Shown here one piece after another: positions 17,211-25,876 of a stretch of 64,000 nucleotides of DNA (positions are counted from its first letter, which is position 1; every line of letters starts with the position of its first letter). This DNA is from Betaproteobacteria bacterium (GTDB lineage: Bacteria > Pseudomonadota > Gammaproteobacteria > Burkholderiales > Casimicrobiaceae). The position numbers were made by a program, and so were the translations under genes. The stretch is from contig JADIZG010000075.1 of NCBI GenBank assembly GCA_016704895.1, forward strand, positions 1-64,000, given 5' to 3'. The notes under the pieces were generated by a model, which saw only the letters and a program-made list of their open reading frames with translations, ran no database searches and was not told the origin of the DNA.

Positions 17211-18260
17211 TCAGGCCGCGGCAGGGAACACGAGCAGTGCTTCGGGCGGAACGAGGGCGCGCACCGGCGCGCCTTCCTCGCGGCGCTCGGCGTCCTCGAC
17301 CCAGAAGTCGTCGGCGCCGGCGTGGATGCGGTAGCGGTACTGCGTGCCGAGGTAGACGCGCTGCCCGACGGTGCCGTCGATCGCGAGCGTGCCCCGGCCT
17401 CCGTCGGTGCCCGGCGGAGCGAGCCGCGCCCGGTCGGCGCGGAAGTGCGCGCGGGCGCGCGCGCCGCCAGGTCCCGCCGAAGCGGGCCACGACCACGCGT
17501 CGCCCGACCGGACGACGTCGATCGCGTTGTCGGCGCCCATGAAGCCCGCGACGAACGGGCTCACGGGCCGGTGGAACACCTCGTCGGGCGTGCCGAGCTG
17601 CGCGATGCGACCCGCGTCGATGACCGCGATGCGGTCGGCGAGCGTGAGCGCCTCCTCGCGGTCGTGCGTCACGTAGATCGCCGTGATCCCGACGCGCTGC
17701 TGCAGCGCCCGGAGCTCGTGGCGCAGCTCGAGGCGCACGCGGTAGTCGAGGTTCGACATCGGCTCGTCGAGCAGGAGCACGCTCGGATCGACGGCCAGCG
17801 CACGGCCCAGCGCGACACGCTGCTTCTGCCCGCCGGAGAGCGCGCCGATCGTCCGCTCGCCGTAGCCCTCGAGCTGCAGCAGCCTGAGCATCTCGCCCAC
17901 GCGCTTCGCGATCTCGTCGCGCGGCTTGCCGCGCATGCGCAGGCCGTAGCCGATGTTGGCGGCGACGTTCATGTGCGGCCAGAGCGCGTAGGACTGGAAC
18001 ATCATCGCGGTGCCGCGTGCCTCGGGCGGGAGGCGGGTGATGTCGCGGCCGTCGACGACGATGCGGCCCTCGGTGGGCACCACGAACCCGGCGATCGAGC
18101 GCAGGAGCGTCGTCTTGCCGCAGCCCGAGCTGCCGAGCAGCGCGACCAGCTCGCCGCGAGCGACGGTGAGCGACACGCGGTCGAGCACGCGCGTCGCACC
18201 GTACGAGACGCTGACGGCGTCGGCGTGCAGGTAGGGCGCGGCGACGGGCGTCTGGGCCAT
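17211..18260 (-). CDS. ABC importer ATP-binding protein, PotA-like
   Basis: 349 residues. Walker A LLGSSGCGKTTLLRS, Q-loop MMFQSYALWPHMNV, signature ALSGGQKQRVALGRAL, Walker B SVLLLDEPMSNLD and switch His YVTHDREEALTLAD are all intact. A C-terminal TOBE-like domain starts near residue 240. First gene of the importer operon. ATG 18260 is preferred over the in-frame ATG 18302 because the likely promoter at 18301-18329 overlaps the latter; neither has a clear Shine-Dalgarno. A palindrome GGGCCCAGTCTGGGCCC lies just upstream of the start. Confidence 0.9.
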   Translation of the reverse strand: MAQTPVAAPYLHADAVSVSYGATRVLDRVSLTVARGELVALLGSSGCGKTTLLRSIAGFVVPTEGRIVVDGRDITRLPPEARGTAMMFQSYALWPHMNVAANIGYGLRMRGKPRDEIAKRVGEMLRLLQLEGYGERTIGALSGGQKQRVALGRALAVDPSVLLLDEPMSNLDYRVRLELRHELRALQQRVGITAIYVTHDREEALTLADRIAVIDAGRIAQLGTPDEVFHRPVSPFVAGFMGADNAIDVVRSGDAWSWPASAGPGGARARAHFRADRARLAPPGTDGGRGTLAIDGTVGQRVYLGTQYRYRIHAGADDFWVEDAERREEGAPVRALVPPEALLVFPAAA

Positions 18261-18300
18261 GAGAAAAGGGCCCAGTCTGGGCCCCGGATGTGAACTTGGC

Positions 18301-18329
18301 ATGATTGGCGGGTGACAACGGCATGTCAA
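18301..18329 (-). promoter_or_regulatory. Probable promoter of the ABC importer operon
   Basis: On the minus strand TTGACA (18329-18324) is followed after 17 bases by AATCAT (18306-18301). Transcription would begin near 18295, giving a leader of about 35 bases before ATG 18260. Confidence 0.4.
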
Positions 18330-18420
18330 GGTGCGCTGCAATGCGCCGCCGTGCGATGGGGTGTAAAATGATCTCCGTGGGCGCCGAATCTGGCGCTGCA
18401 ACACGCCAAGGAGAAACCAG

Positions 18421-18924
18421 ATGGGTCTGATCGATTTCGTGAAGGATGCGGGCGAGAAGCTGTTCGGTCGCGGTCAAGCGCAGGCGGCGATGGCCGAAGC
18501 CAAGTCGGATCCGGCGAGCGAGGCGAAGGCCAAGGCGGCGAACGACGCCGCAGGCGACGCGATCGTCGCGTACATCAAGACGCAGAATCTCGCCGCGACC
18601 GGGTTGACGGTCACGTTCGACGGGGCATCGTCGTCGGTGACGGTGTACGGCGTCGCGCCGGACCAGGCGACGCGCGAGAAGATCGTGCTGTGTGCGGGCA
18701 ACGTCGCGGGCGTCGCGTCGGTCAAGGACATGATGAGCGTCGACAGGAGCGAGCCCGAGGCGCAGTACTACACCGTCAAGTCGGGCGACACGCTGTCGAA
18801 GATCAGCAAGCAGTTCTACGGCGACGCGAACAAGTACATGAAGATCTTCGAGGCGAACAAGCCGATGCTCTCGCACCCGGACAAGATCTACCCGGGACAG
18901 AACCTGCGCATCCCGCCGGCCTGA
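18421..18924 (+). CDS. kbp: BON-LysM protein, potassium-binding Kbp (YgaU) family
   Basis: 167 residues. The N-terminus LIDFVKDAGEKLF is the Kbp/YgaU opening. A BON domain spans about residues 45-105 (VYGVAPDQATREKIVLCAGNVAGVASV) and a LysM domain about 115-166 (YTVKSGDTLSKISKQFYGDANKYMKIFE..KIYPGQNLRIP). The E. coli relative binds K+ in the cytoplasm during osmotic stress. CAAGGAG precedes ATG 18421, and a TAAAAT -10-like box lies at 18363-18368. It is somewhat longer than the 149-residue E. coli protein because of an Ala/Lys-rich insert at residues 18-42. Confidence 0.9.
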   Translation: MGLIDFVKDAGEKLFGRGQAQAAMAEAKSDPASEAKAKAANDAAGDAIVAYIKTQNLAATGLTVTFDGASSSVTVYGVAPDQATREKIVLCAGNVAGVASVKDMMSVDRSEPEAQYYTVKSGDTLSKISKQFYGDANKYMKIFEANKPMLSHPDKIYPGQNLRIPPA

Positions 18925-18933
18925 GCCTGATCC

Positions 18934-18960
18934 CCCGGGCCCGCGCGCGCCGGGCCCGGG
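18934..18960. repeat. GC-rich hairpin between kbp and the phosphoribosyltransferase
   Basis: CCCGGGCCCG (18934-18943) pairs with CGGGCCCGGG (18951-18960). There is no T-run. It lies ten bases after the kbp stop and ends four bases before the next ATG, so it could both end the kbp message and hide the start of the next gene. Confidence 0.5.
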
Positions 18961-18964
18961 CGCG

Positions 18965-19612
18965 ATGCCGATGGTCTTCAGCGACCGCATCGACGCGGGC
19001 AGGCGTCTCGCCGACGCGTTGGGCGCGTGGCGCGGCCGCCACCCGCTGGTCTGCGCGATTCCCCGCGGTGCCGTCCCGATGGGCAAGGTCGTCGCCGACG
19101 CGCTCGGCGGCGAGCTCGACGTCGTGCTCACGCGCAAGATCCCGGCGCCCGGATTCCCGGAATTCGCGATCGGCGCCGTCGACGAGAGCGGCTGGAGCTA
19201 CGTCTCGGACGACGCCGCGCGGGTCGGCGCGACGCGCGATTACCTCGACCGGGCGATCGCGGCCGAACGCGAAACGATGCGCAGGCGGCGCGAGCAATAC
19301 ACGCCGATCCGCCCGCCGATCGATCCGGCCGGTCGCGACGTCATCGTCGTTGACGACGGCCTCGCGACCGGCGCGACGATGATCGCTGCACTGCACGCGC
19401 TGCGCGCCCGTGCACCCGCACGCCTCGTCTGCGCGGTGCCCGTCGCGTCGTACGAGGCGCTCGAACGCGTGCGGCCCTACGCCGACGAGGTCGTGTGCCT
19501 CGACGTGCCGGCCGACTTCCGCGCCGTGGGACAGTTCTACGCGGACTTCAGGCAGGTCGAGGACGACGAGGTCGTCGCGCTGCTGCGCGAGTCGGGCGCG
19601 AAGGAGCGATAG
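18965..19612 (+). CDS. Phosphoribosyltransferase-domain protein
   Basis: 215 residues. The PRPP-binding motif VIVVDDGLATGATM is near residue 127. The N-terminal half has LVCAIPRGAVPMGKVVADALG and DVVLTRKIPAPGFPEFAIGAV, the standard pattern of the stand-alone PRTase family often found near stress genes. The physiological substrate is not known. No ribosome site precedes ATG 18965, because a hairpin occupies that place; ATG 18971 is an alternative. Confidence 0.8.
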   Translation: MPMVFSDRIDAGRRLADALGAWRGRHPLVCAIPRGAVPMGKVVADALGGELDVVLTRKIPAPGFPEFAIGAVDESGWSYVSDDAARVGATRDYLDRAIAAERETMRRRREQYTPIRPPIDPAGRDVIVVDDGLATGATMIAALHALRARAPARLVCAVPVASYEALERVRPYADEVVCLDVPADFRAVGQFYADFRQVEDDEVVALLRESGAKER

Positions 19613-19657
19613 GGTCGGGCCGAACCACGGTCGGCCCCTGGTTCCGTGCCATCGGGG

Positions 19658-20329
19658 TCAACCGCTGTCTGCTCGCGCGAACTGCCGAACGAACCAGTCG
19701 CGCGCGGCCACCGCGACCGCCTCCAGCGTTCCGGGCTCCTCGAACAGGTGCGTCGCGCCCGGCACGATCGCGAGCTCGCACTCGCAGCGCATGAATGCCT
19801 TCGCAGCGCGATTGAGCTCGATCACCTGGTCGTCGTTGCCGCCGACGAGCAGCAGCGTCGGGGCGGTCACGCGCGCGAGCGCGTCGCTGCCTGCGAGGTC
19901 GGGCCGCCCCCCGCGCGAGACCACCGCGCGAACGCCGGATCCCGCGATCGCAGCCGCATCGAGCGCCGCCGCCGCGCCGGTGCTCGCGCCGAAGTAGCCG
20001 ACCGGCAGCGCGGCGAGCGCGGGCTCGGTCGCGAGCCACGCTGTCGCGCCCGTCAGGCGCGTGGTGAGCAACGGGATGTCGAAGCGCGTCTCGCGCCTGC
20101 GGTCCTCGGCGGGCGTCAGCAGATCGAACAGCAGCGTCGCGACGCCGGCATCGACCAGCACGTCCGCGACGAACCGGTTGCGGGGGCTGTGCCGCGAGCT
20201 GCCGCTGCCGTGGGCGAACAGCACGATCCCGCGCGGAGAGACGGGCAGCGTCAGCGTGCCGGGCAGCGTGACGCGCCCGACCGGGATCGACACTTCGCGC
20301 GGTGGGGGAGGATGGGCGTTCATCGTCAC
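19658..20329 (-). CDS. Alpha/beta hydrolase (dienelactone hydrolase-like)
   Basis: 223 residues. The oxyanion motif FAHGSGSSRHSPRN is near residue 40, the nucleophile elbow GYFGASTGAAAAL near residue 113, the acid in LLLVGGNDDQV and the His in IVPGATHLFEEPG. GASTGA is characteristic of the family often fused or adjacent to phosphoribosyltransferases, which fits the convergent neighbour at 18965. The substrate is unknown. The start is ATG 20329 or 20323. Confidence 0.8.
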   Translation of the reverse strand: MTMNAHPPPPREVSIPVGRVTLPGTLTLPVSPRGIVLFAHGSGSSRHSPRNRFVADVLVDAGVATLLFDLLTPAEDRRRETRFDIPLLTTRLTGATAWLATEPALAALPVGYFGASTGAAAALDAAAIAGSGVRAVVSRGGRPDLAGSDALARVTAPTLLLVGGNDDQVIELNRAAKAFMRCECELAIVPGATHLFEEPGTLEAVAVAARDWFVRQFARADSG

Positions 20330-20609
20330 GGGCCGTCGTCAGCCGCGCGCTCGCCGGCGCACGCAGTTGTCGCCCGGGCCGGGAGCCGGTGGTCGGGATC
20401 GTACCGCCTCTCGAGGCCGAGACGCGCGTCGCGCCTCGCCCTTTCGCCAGGGGCGGTCGGCGCTTGCGGGTTATGCGCACGGGCCACAGCGCCCGCCGTT
20501 GCGTCCGGGTCATTGAGGCGCGGCCGCGACTGCGCTACCGTACCAGCGGTGAAGTGTTTCCGGGAGATGCGTTCCCGGTCGCGGCCGCTTGCCTATGCGA
20601 GGTCCTTCG

Positions 20610-20858
20610 ATGCCATCCCCCTCCCCGACGTCGGCTGTCGATGCGCCGAACCGAAACGCCGCGTTGCTCACGCTCGCGGCGAGGACGGGCGTGCTCGCGC
20701 ACACCATTCCCGGCCCCGGCGAGGACGAGGACGAGGACGAGACGCCGATCGGCGACCCGGACGAAGACGACTGGGAAGGCGAGGACTGGGACGAGGACGA
20801 CGACGACCCGATCCAGGTGCGGCCGGTTCGTCAGATCGCGCCGGCGAAGCGCCTGTAG
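20610..20858 (+). CDS. Small acidic protein, unknown
   Basis: 82 residues from ATG 20610, with a GAGG about ten bases upstream. The middle is extremely acidic (GEDEDEDETP, then DEDDWEGEDWDEDDDD), followed by a basic tail. It overlaps the end of convergent paaX by 28 bases. Third positions are G/C-rich, as in real genes here. I know no family; an Asp/Glu-rich metal- or protein-binding peptide is possible. Confidence 0.45.
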   Translation: MPSPSPTSAVDAPNRNAALLTLAARTGVLAHTIPGPGEDEDEDETPIGDPDEDDWEGEDWDEDDDDPIQVRPVRQIAPAKRL

Positions 20859-21786
20859 AACGCCGGTTGCGCGGGCGGCAGCGACTCGCCCTCGGCCTCG
20901 AACGCGGCGGCCAGGTGCGTCTCGGCGAGCGGCTGCGCGACGCGGTAGAAATCGCGGCACAGCCTGTAGGCGTCCGCGCCGGGCCAGTCGGGCGGCAGCA
21001 CCTCGCGCGGAAGCTGCGGATCGCGCAGCCGCACGCGCCGGTAGGCGTGGACGAGGAGGGTCCGGATCGCGAACGCCTGCGCCGGATCCGGTTCCGAGCG
21101 CTCCCGGAACGCTCTCGCGACGCCCGAGAAGCGCGCGAGGAAGCGCCGGTAGTCGCCGGCCAGCGCGGAGAGCGCGTAGACGGTCTCCGCGCCCGTGTCG
21201 CGAGCGTCGACAGCCCCGCGTCGGCGGCATCGCGCGCGTCGAATCCGGTGACGGCGCGCTCGATCCCGAGCGACTCGACGATACGCGCCGGGGCGCCGTC
21301 GCGCCTTGCGGGCCGCAGGTAGACGCCGGGGGCGAAGGCGGCGAACCCGGCCCACGCCAGTTCGTCGCGCAGGTGCCGGCGCGTCGCCGGCCCGATCCCC
21401 TCGGCGTGCGCGACGACCGCTTCCCATCCGCCGTCCCAGGGCTCGAACGGCGCGTCGTAGACGCGGTGGAACGCGCGGGCGAAACGTTCGTCGCCGTCCG
21501 GCGTCAGCCGGTAGCGGCTGCGGCGCCCGACCGGCTCGGCGGCGAGCCAGCCGTCCCGCGCGATCCGGAAGATGCCGGTGCGCACGGCGCGCTCGTTCAC
21601 GCCGAACGCGCCCAGCAGGCGGATCAGCGTGGCGAGCCACGCGGCGCCGCCGTGCGGCACGAGCGCGTCGCCCCAGACCGTCACGATCAGCGACGGGGCA
21701 CGGGGCGGATCGGCGGCGAGCTCGCGCCGGATCCAGCGGGCGAGCGCAGGATCGCCGGTCGGCTCGGGAAGCGGCGGGACGGGCAT
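20831..21786 (-). CDS. paaX: Phenylacetyl-CoA-responsive repressor PaaX, frameshifted
   Basis: About 318 residues after joining, matching the 316 of E. coli PaaX. The N-terminal winged helix is visible (PSLIVTVWGDALVPHGGAAWLATLI, then NERAVRTGIFRIARDGWLAAE). The central domain has WDGGWEAVVAH and RRHLRDELAWAGFAAFAPGVYLRP. One base is missing in the CCCC run near 21214-21217 (plus strand); the frame then continues AVDARDTGAETVYALSALAGDYRRF to TGA at 20831. It represses paa genes until phenylacetyl-CoA binds, and lies divergent from paaA. Because the rest is intact, the shift is more likely a sequencing error than inactivation. Confidence 0.85.
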
Positions 21787-21793
21787 CGATAAA

Positions 21794-21834
21794 ATGATAC
21801 AGGCTTTACTTCATATTGCGTAAGACTGTATCGT
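21794..21834. promoter_or_regulatory. Divergent paaX/paaA promoters inside a palindrome
   Basis: GATACAG at 21796-21802 and CTGTATC at 21826-21832 are exact inverted copies whose centres are 30 bases apart. Toward paaA, TTTACT (21805-21810) and TATCGT (21829-21834) are spaced 18 bases. Toward paaX, TTACGC (21823-21818) and TATCAT (21799-21794) are also spaced 18 bases. Each arm thus overlaps one -10 box, which would let a bound repressor shut both genes. The PaaX assignment is inferred from position. Confidence 0.55.
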
Positions 21835-21906
21835 ATCTTTCGCGCCACGGATCCCGCCCCCGCGCCACAATGGCCACCGGGTCCGGACGCCCACGGAGGG
21901 TTCGCG

Positions 21907-22902
21907 ATGTACGCGCAGATGGTCGACACGGGATTGAAGCAGGTCGCCGAGGCGACCGGGATGTCGCCGGAGGAGAGCGCGTTCCAGGCGCGCGTCGACG
22001 CGGACGTCAAGGTCGAGCCGAAGGACTGGATGCCCGAAGCCTACCGCCGGACGCTCGTGCGCCAGATCCAGCAGCACGCGCACTCCGAGATCGTCGGGAT
22101 GCTGCCCGAGGGCAACTGGGTGACGCGCGCGCCGAGCCTGAAGCGCAAGGCGATCCTGATGGCGAAGATCCAGGACGAGGGCGGTCACGGCCTCTACCTG
22201 TATTCGGCCGCCGAAACGCTCGGCGTCTCGCGCGACAACCTGATCGACGACCTGCACGCCGGCAGGTCCAAGTATTCGTCGATCTTCAACTACCCGACGC
22301 TCAACTGGGCCGACATCGGTGCGATCGGCTGGCTGGTCGACGGCGCGGCGATCATGAACCAGATCCCGCTGTGCCGCTGCAGCTACGGGCCCTACGCGCG
22401 CGCGATGGTCCGCATCTGCAAGGAGGAGTCGTTCCACCAGCGGCAGGGCTTCGACATCATGCTCGCGATGTGCCGCGGCACCCCCGAGCAGAAGGCGATG
22501 GCGCAGGATTCGCTCGACCGCTGGTGGTGGCCGTCGCTGATGATGTTCGGGCCGTCCGACGCGGAAAGCGTCCACTCGGCGCAGTCGATGCGCTGGAAGA
22601 TCAAGCTCCTGTCGAACGACGAACTGCGCCAGCGCTTCGTCGACCAGACGGTGCCGCAGGCCGAGTTCCTCGGCCTCCGGGTGCCCGATCCCGAGTTGCG
22701 CTGGAATGACGAGCGCGGCCACTACGATGTCGGCACGATCGACTGGAAGGAATTCCAGGACGTGCTGCGCGGCCACGGGCCCTGCAACCGCGACCGCATC
22801 CGCACGCGCACGAAGGCGTGGGAGGACGGCGAGTGGGTGCGGGAGGCAGCGGTGGCACACGCGCGCAAGCGCGCCGAACGCGCGGCGCGCGCGGCGGCGT
22901 GA
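21907..22902 (+). CDS. paaA: Phenylacetyl-CoA 1,2-epoxidase, catalytic subunit PaaA
   Basis: 331 residues. The di-iron four-helix ligands are seen in QQHAHSEIVGMLPEGNWV, KIQDEGGHGLYLYSAAE (DExxH type) and CKEESFHQRQGFDIML (ExxxH). WMPEAYRRTLVRQIQQHAHSE is diagnostic for PaaA. The multicomponent oxygenase PaaABCE converts phenylacetyl-CoA to the 1,2-epoxide. First gene of the paa operon, with a leader of about 65 bases from the predicted promoter. Confidence 0.97.
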   Translation: MYAQMVDTGLKQVAEATGMSPEESAFQARVDADVKVEPKDWMPEAYRRTLVRQIQQHAHSEIVGMLPEGNWVTRAPSLKRKAILMAKIQDEGGHGLYLYSAAETLGVSRDNLIDDLHAGRSKYSSIFNYPTLNWADIGAIGWLVDGAAIMNQIPLCRCSYGPYARAMVRICKEESFHQRQGFDIMLAMCRGTPEQKAMAQDSLDRWWWPSLMMFGPSDAESVHSAQSMRWKIKLLSNDELRQRFVDQTVPQAEFLGLRVPDPELRWNDERGHYDVGTIDWKEFQDVLRGHGPCNRDRIRTRTKAWEDGEWVREAAVAHARKRAERAARAAA

Positions 22903-22946
22903 CCCGAGCGCCTCGACGCCCGCCCCTCTTCTTCGAAGGAAGCGAC

Positions 22947-23231
22947 ATGACCAGCGAATGGCCCCTGTGGGAAGTGTTCATCCGTAGCCAGCACGGCCTC
23001 GCGCACAAGCACGCGGGCAGCCTGCATGCGCCGGACGCGGAGATGGCGGTCAGGAACGCCCGCGACGTCTACACGCGGCGCAACGAAGGCGTGTCGATCT
23101 GGGTCGTGCGCTCGTCCGACGTCGTGGCCTCGTCGCCCGGCGACCGCGAGGCGCTGTTCGACCCGGCGCAGAGCAAGGTCTACCGGCATCCGACGTTCTT
23201 CCCGATGCCCGACGAGGTCAAGCACATCTGA
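22947..23231 (+). CDS. paaB: Phenylacetyl-CoA epoxidase subunit PaaB
   Basis: 94 residues, the usual size. EWPLWEVFIRSQHGLAHKH, VRNARDVYTRRNEGVSIWVV and the C-terminal HPTFFPMPDEVKHI are conserved in PaaB, the small bridging subunit of the epoxidase complex. GAAGGAAG precedes ATG 22947. Confidence 0.96.
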   Translation: MTSEWPLWEVFIRSQHGLAHKHAGSLHAPDAEMAVRNARDVYTRRNEGVSIWVVRSSDVVASSPGDREALFDPAQSKVYRHPTFFPMPDEVKHI

Positions 23232-23263
23232 CCGCCGGACCCCCGACGCACGAGACCCGACCG

Positions 23264-24019
23264 ATGACACCTTCCGACCGCTTCGACTTCCTGCTGCGCA
23301 TGGGCGACAGCACCCTCGTGCTCGCGCAGCGCCTGTCCGAGTGGGTCGGCAAGGGGCCCGTGATCGAGGAGGACATCGCGCTCACCAACGTCGGCCTCGA
23401 CCTGATCGGGCAGGCGCGCATGTGGCTTTCGTACGCCGGGGAGGTCGAGGCACGCGGACGCGACGAGGACGCGCTCGCGTTCCGCCGCGACGCGCACGAA
23501 TTCCGCAATGCGCTGCTGGTCGAGCAGCCGAACGGCGACTACGCGGAGACGATGGCGCGCCAGTTCCTGTTCGACCACTGGCACCTGCTCGCGCTGAAGG
23601 CGATGGAGCGCTCGCGCGACGAGCGCGTCGCGGCGATCGCCGCGAAGTCGTCGAAGGAGGTCGCCTACCACGTCGAGCGCTCGACCGACTGGGTGATCCG
23701 GCTGGGCGACGGGACGGACGTCTCGCACCGGCGCATGCAGGATGCGGTCGACGGCCTGTGGATGTTCGCGGGCGAGCTGTTCCTGCCCGACGCGGTCGAC
23801 GCCGCCGCCCGCGAGGCGGGGGTCGGCCCCGACCTCGCCGCACTCGCCGCGCCGTGGCGCAGCGCGGTCGGCGCGGCGCTCGCCGAGGCGACGCTGACGA
23901 TGCCTGGCGACGACTGGGCGCAGCGCGGCGGCCGGCAGGGCCGGCACACCGAGCACCTGGGGCACCTGCTGACCGAAATGCAGTTCCTGCAGCGCGCCTA
24001 TCCCGACGCGAAGTGGTGA
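23264..24019 (+). CDS. paaC: Phenylacetyl-CoA epoxidase structural subunit PaaC
   Basis: 251 residues. It is a ferritin-like helical protein that pairs with PaaA but lacks a working di-iron site. GDSTLVLAQRLSEWVGKGP, EEDIALTNVGLDLIGQARM and the C-terminal HTEHLGHLLTEMQFLQRAYP are typical of the subunit. Downstream paaD begins six bases after the stop. Confidence 0.96.
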   Translation: MTPSDRFDFLLRMGDSTLVLAQRLSEWVGKGPVIEEDIALTNVGLDLIGQARMWLSYAGEVEARGRDEDALAFRRDAHEFRNALLVEQPNGDYAETMARQFLFDHWHLLALKAMERSRDERVAAIAAKSSKEVAYHVERSTDWVIRLGDGTDVSHRRMQDAVDGLWMFAGELFLPDAVDAAAREAGVGPDLAALAAPWRSAVGAALAEATLTMPGDDWAQRGGRQGRHTEHLGHLLTEMQFLQRAYPDAKW

Positions 24020-24024
24020 GCGCC

Positions 24025-24592
24025 ATGTCCGACCGCGAAGTCGCACGCCGATCCTGACGCCGGCGCGCCCGCACGCGGGCCCGCGGACCTGTCGGCGGTG
24101 TGGCGGGTGCTCGCCGCGATCCCGGATCCGGAGATCCCGGTCGTGTCGATCGTCGACCTCGGCATCGTGCGCTCGGTCGCGCGCGAGGAGGGCGGCGTGG
24201 TCGTGCGCGTGACGCCCACCTATTCCGGCTGCCCGGCGACCGACTGGATCCTCGCGGCGATCCGCGACGAGCTCGCGGCGATCGGCGTCCCCGACGCGCG
24301 CGTCGAGATCCAGCTCGCGCCGGCGTGGACGACCGACTGGATGGCCGCCGACGCGAAGCGCCGCATGCGCGAGTTCGGCATCGCGCCGCCGGGCTGCGCC
24401 GTCGCCGGCTCGCCCTCCGCCGTCGACGTGCGCGGGATCAGCCCGCTGCGCCACACGGGCGTCGTCGTGCCGTGCCCCCGCTGTGGCTCCGCGCGCACGC
24501 GCCTGACGGCGCAGTTCGGCTCGACCGCCTGCAAGGCCCTCTATCGCTGCGACGAGTGCCTCGAGCCGTTCGACTACTTCAAGCCGCATTGA
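24025..24592 (+). CDS. paaD: Epoxidase maturation factor PaaD, frameshifted near the start
   Basis: The conserved body VLAAIPDPEIPVVSIVDLGIVR, PTYSGCPATDWI and APAWTTDWM (MIP18/DUF59 domain) leads to a zinc-ribbon-like end, CPRCGSARTRL ... GSTACKALYRCDECLEPFDYF. PaaD helps assemble the iron centre of the complex. ATG 24025 starts SDREVARRS and hits a stop; one extra base near 24053 would join it to the body. Otherwise GTG 24098 could be a shortened start that removes about a dozen residues found in relatives. Confidence 0.9.
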
Positions 24593-24602
24593 CCGGGTCG
24601 AC

Positions 24603-25685
24603 ATGAGCCGCTTCCACCTCCTCCCCATCGCCCGCGTCGAGAAGGAAACGCGCGACGCGGTCGCCATCACGTTCGCCGTGCCCGACGCGCTGCGCGACGC
24701 GTTCCGCTACGAGCCGGGCCAGCACCTGACGCTCAAGGCGGACATCGCGGGCCGGGACGTCCGGCGCTCGTACTCGATCTGCTCGGCGAAGGACGAGGGC
24801 GTGCTGCGCATCGCGATCAAGCGCGCGCCCGGCGGCGTGTTCTCGAACTGGGCGAACGAGTCGCTCAAGGCCGGCGACACGGTCGAGGTGATGGCCCCGA
24901 TGGGCCACTTCAACGTGCCGCTCGACGCGGCCGCGCGGCATCACTACGTCGGGTTCGCCGCGGGCAGCGGCATCACGCCGCTCCTGTCGATCGTCGCGAG
25001 CACGCTCTCGGCCGAGCCGCGCTCGCACTTCACGCTGTTCTACGGCAACCGGGCGTCGGGCACCGTGATGTTCCGCGAGGCGCTCGCGGCGCTGAAGGAC
25101 CGCTGGCTCGACCGCTTCAACCTCGTGCACGTGCTCTCGCGCGAGGCGCAGGACATCGAGCTGCTGCACGGGCGCATCGACCGGGCGCGCGCCGACGCGC
25201 TGCTCGACCGCTGGGTGCCGCTCGCCGAGGTCGACGCGGTGTTCGTCTGCGGTCCCGAAGGCATGATGGACGCCGTGACCGCGGCGCTCGATGCGCGAGG
25301 CTTCCCGGCGTCGAAGGTGAAGCTCGAGCGCTTCGCGGCGAGCATCCCGAAGCACGAGCACCAGCCCGCCCGCGTGCCTCCCGAGGGACAGGCGCAGACC
25401 GAGGTCACGGTGATCATCGACGGCGTGCGCAAGAGCTACACGCTCGACCGCACGCGCGAGAACCTGCTCGAGGCGGCGCTCGCGAACGGGATCGAGCTGC
25501 CGTACTCGTGCAAGGGCGGCGTGTGCTCGACCTGCCGCTGCAGGCTTGTCGAGGGCGAAGTCGACATGGACGTCAACTTCGCGCTCGAGGACTACGAGGT
25601 GGCGCGCGGCTTCGTGCTCGCCTGCCAGAGCTATCCGGCGACCGGCAAGGTGGTCGTCGACTTCGACCAGACCGGGATGGGGTGA
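24603..25685 (+). CDS. paaE: Phenylacetyl-CoA epoxidase reductase PaaE
   Basis: 360 residues. FAD domain with RRSYSICSAKDEGVLRIAIK, NADPH domain with GFAAGSGITPLLSIV and VFVCGPEGMMDAV. The C-terminal plant-type 2Fe-2S ferredoxin has its Cys ligands in SCKGGVCSTCRCRL and a fourth in FVLACQSYP. It passes electrons from NADPH to the PaaAC oxygenase. Last gene of the first paa block; a 190-base GC-rich gap separates it from paaN. Confidence 0.96.
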   Translation: MSRFHLLPIARVEKETRDAVAITFAVPDALRDAFRYEPGQHLTLKADIAGRDVRRSYSICSAKDEGVLRIAIKRAPGGVFSNWANESLKAGDTVEVMAPMGHFNVPLDAAARHHYVGFAAGSGITPLLSIVASTLSAEPRSHFTLFYGNRASGTVMFREALAALKDRWLDRFNLVHVLSREAQDIELLHGRIDRARADALLDRWVPLAEVDAVFVCGPEGMMDAVTAALDARGFPASKVKLERFAASIPKHEHQPARVPPEGQAQTEVTVIIDGVRKSYTLDRTRENLLEAALANGIELPYSCKGGVCSTCRCRLVEGEVDMDVNFALEDYEVARGFVLACQSYPATGKVVVDFDQTGMG

Positions 25686-25821
25686 CGGCCCCCCGAAGCG
25701 CGCCGAGCGCGCCTCCCCGGGGGGGGCCCGGCGGGCCAGCGCCGGGCGCGGGGGCCCGCGAGCGCGCGCGCCTCCCAGGGGGGCGGACGCCGGCGGCGGG
25801 GCGGCGCGCGCGCATCCGGTT

Positions 25822-25828
25822 TGATACA
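25822..25828 (+). promoter_or_regulatory. Half-site like the paaX-paaA palindrome, upstream of paaN
   Basis: TGATACA here matches seven of eight bases of the arm at 21795-21802. It lies about 50 bases before the paaN start in a 190-base gap otherwise made of G/C runs. It may mark a second regulated promoter. The same 8-mer near 12765 beside an unrelated gene shows the motif is not specific on its own. Confidence 0.3.
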
Positions 25829-25876
25829 TTCGCGACTTCGCCTCGCAGGCACGAAGACTCACGCAAGGAGCAAGCC

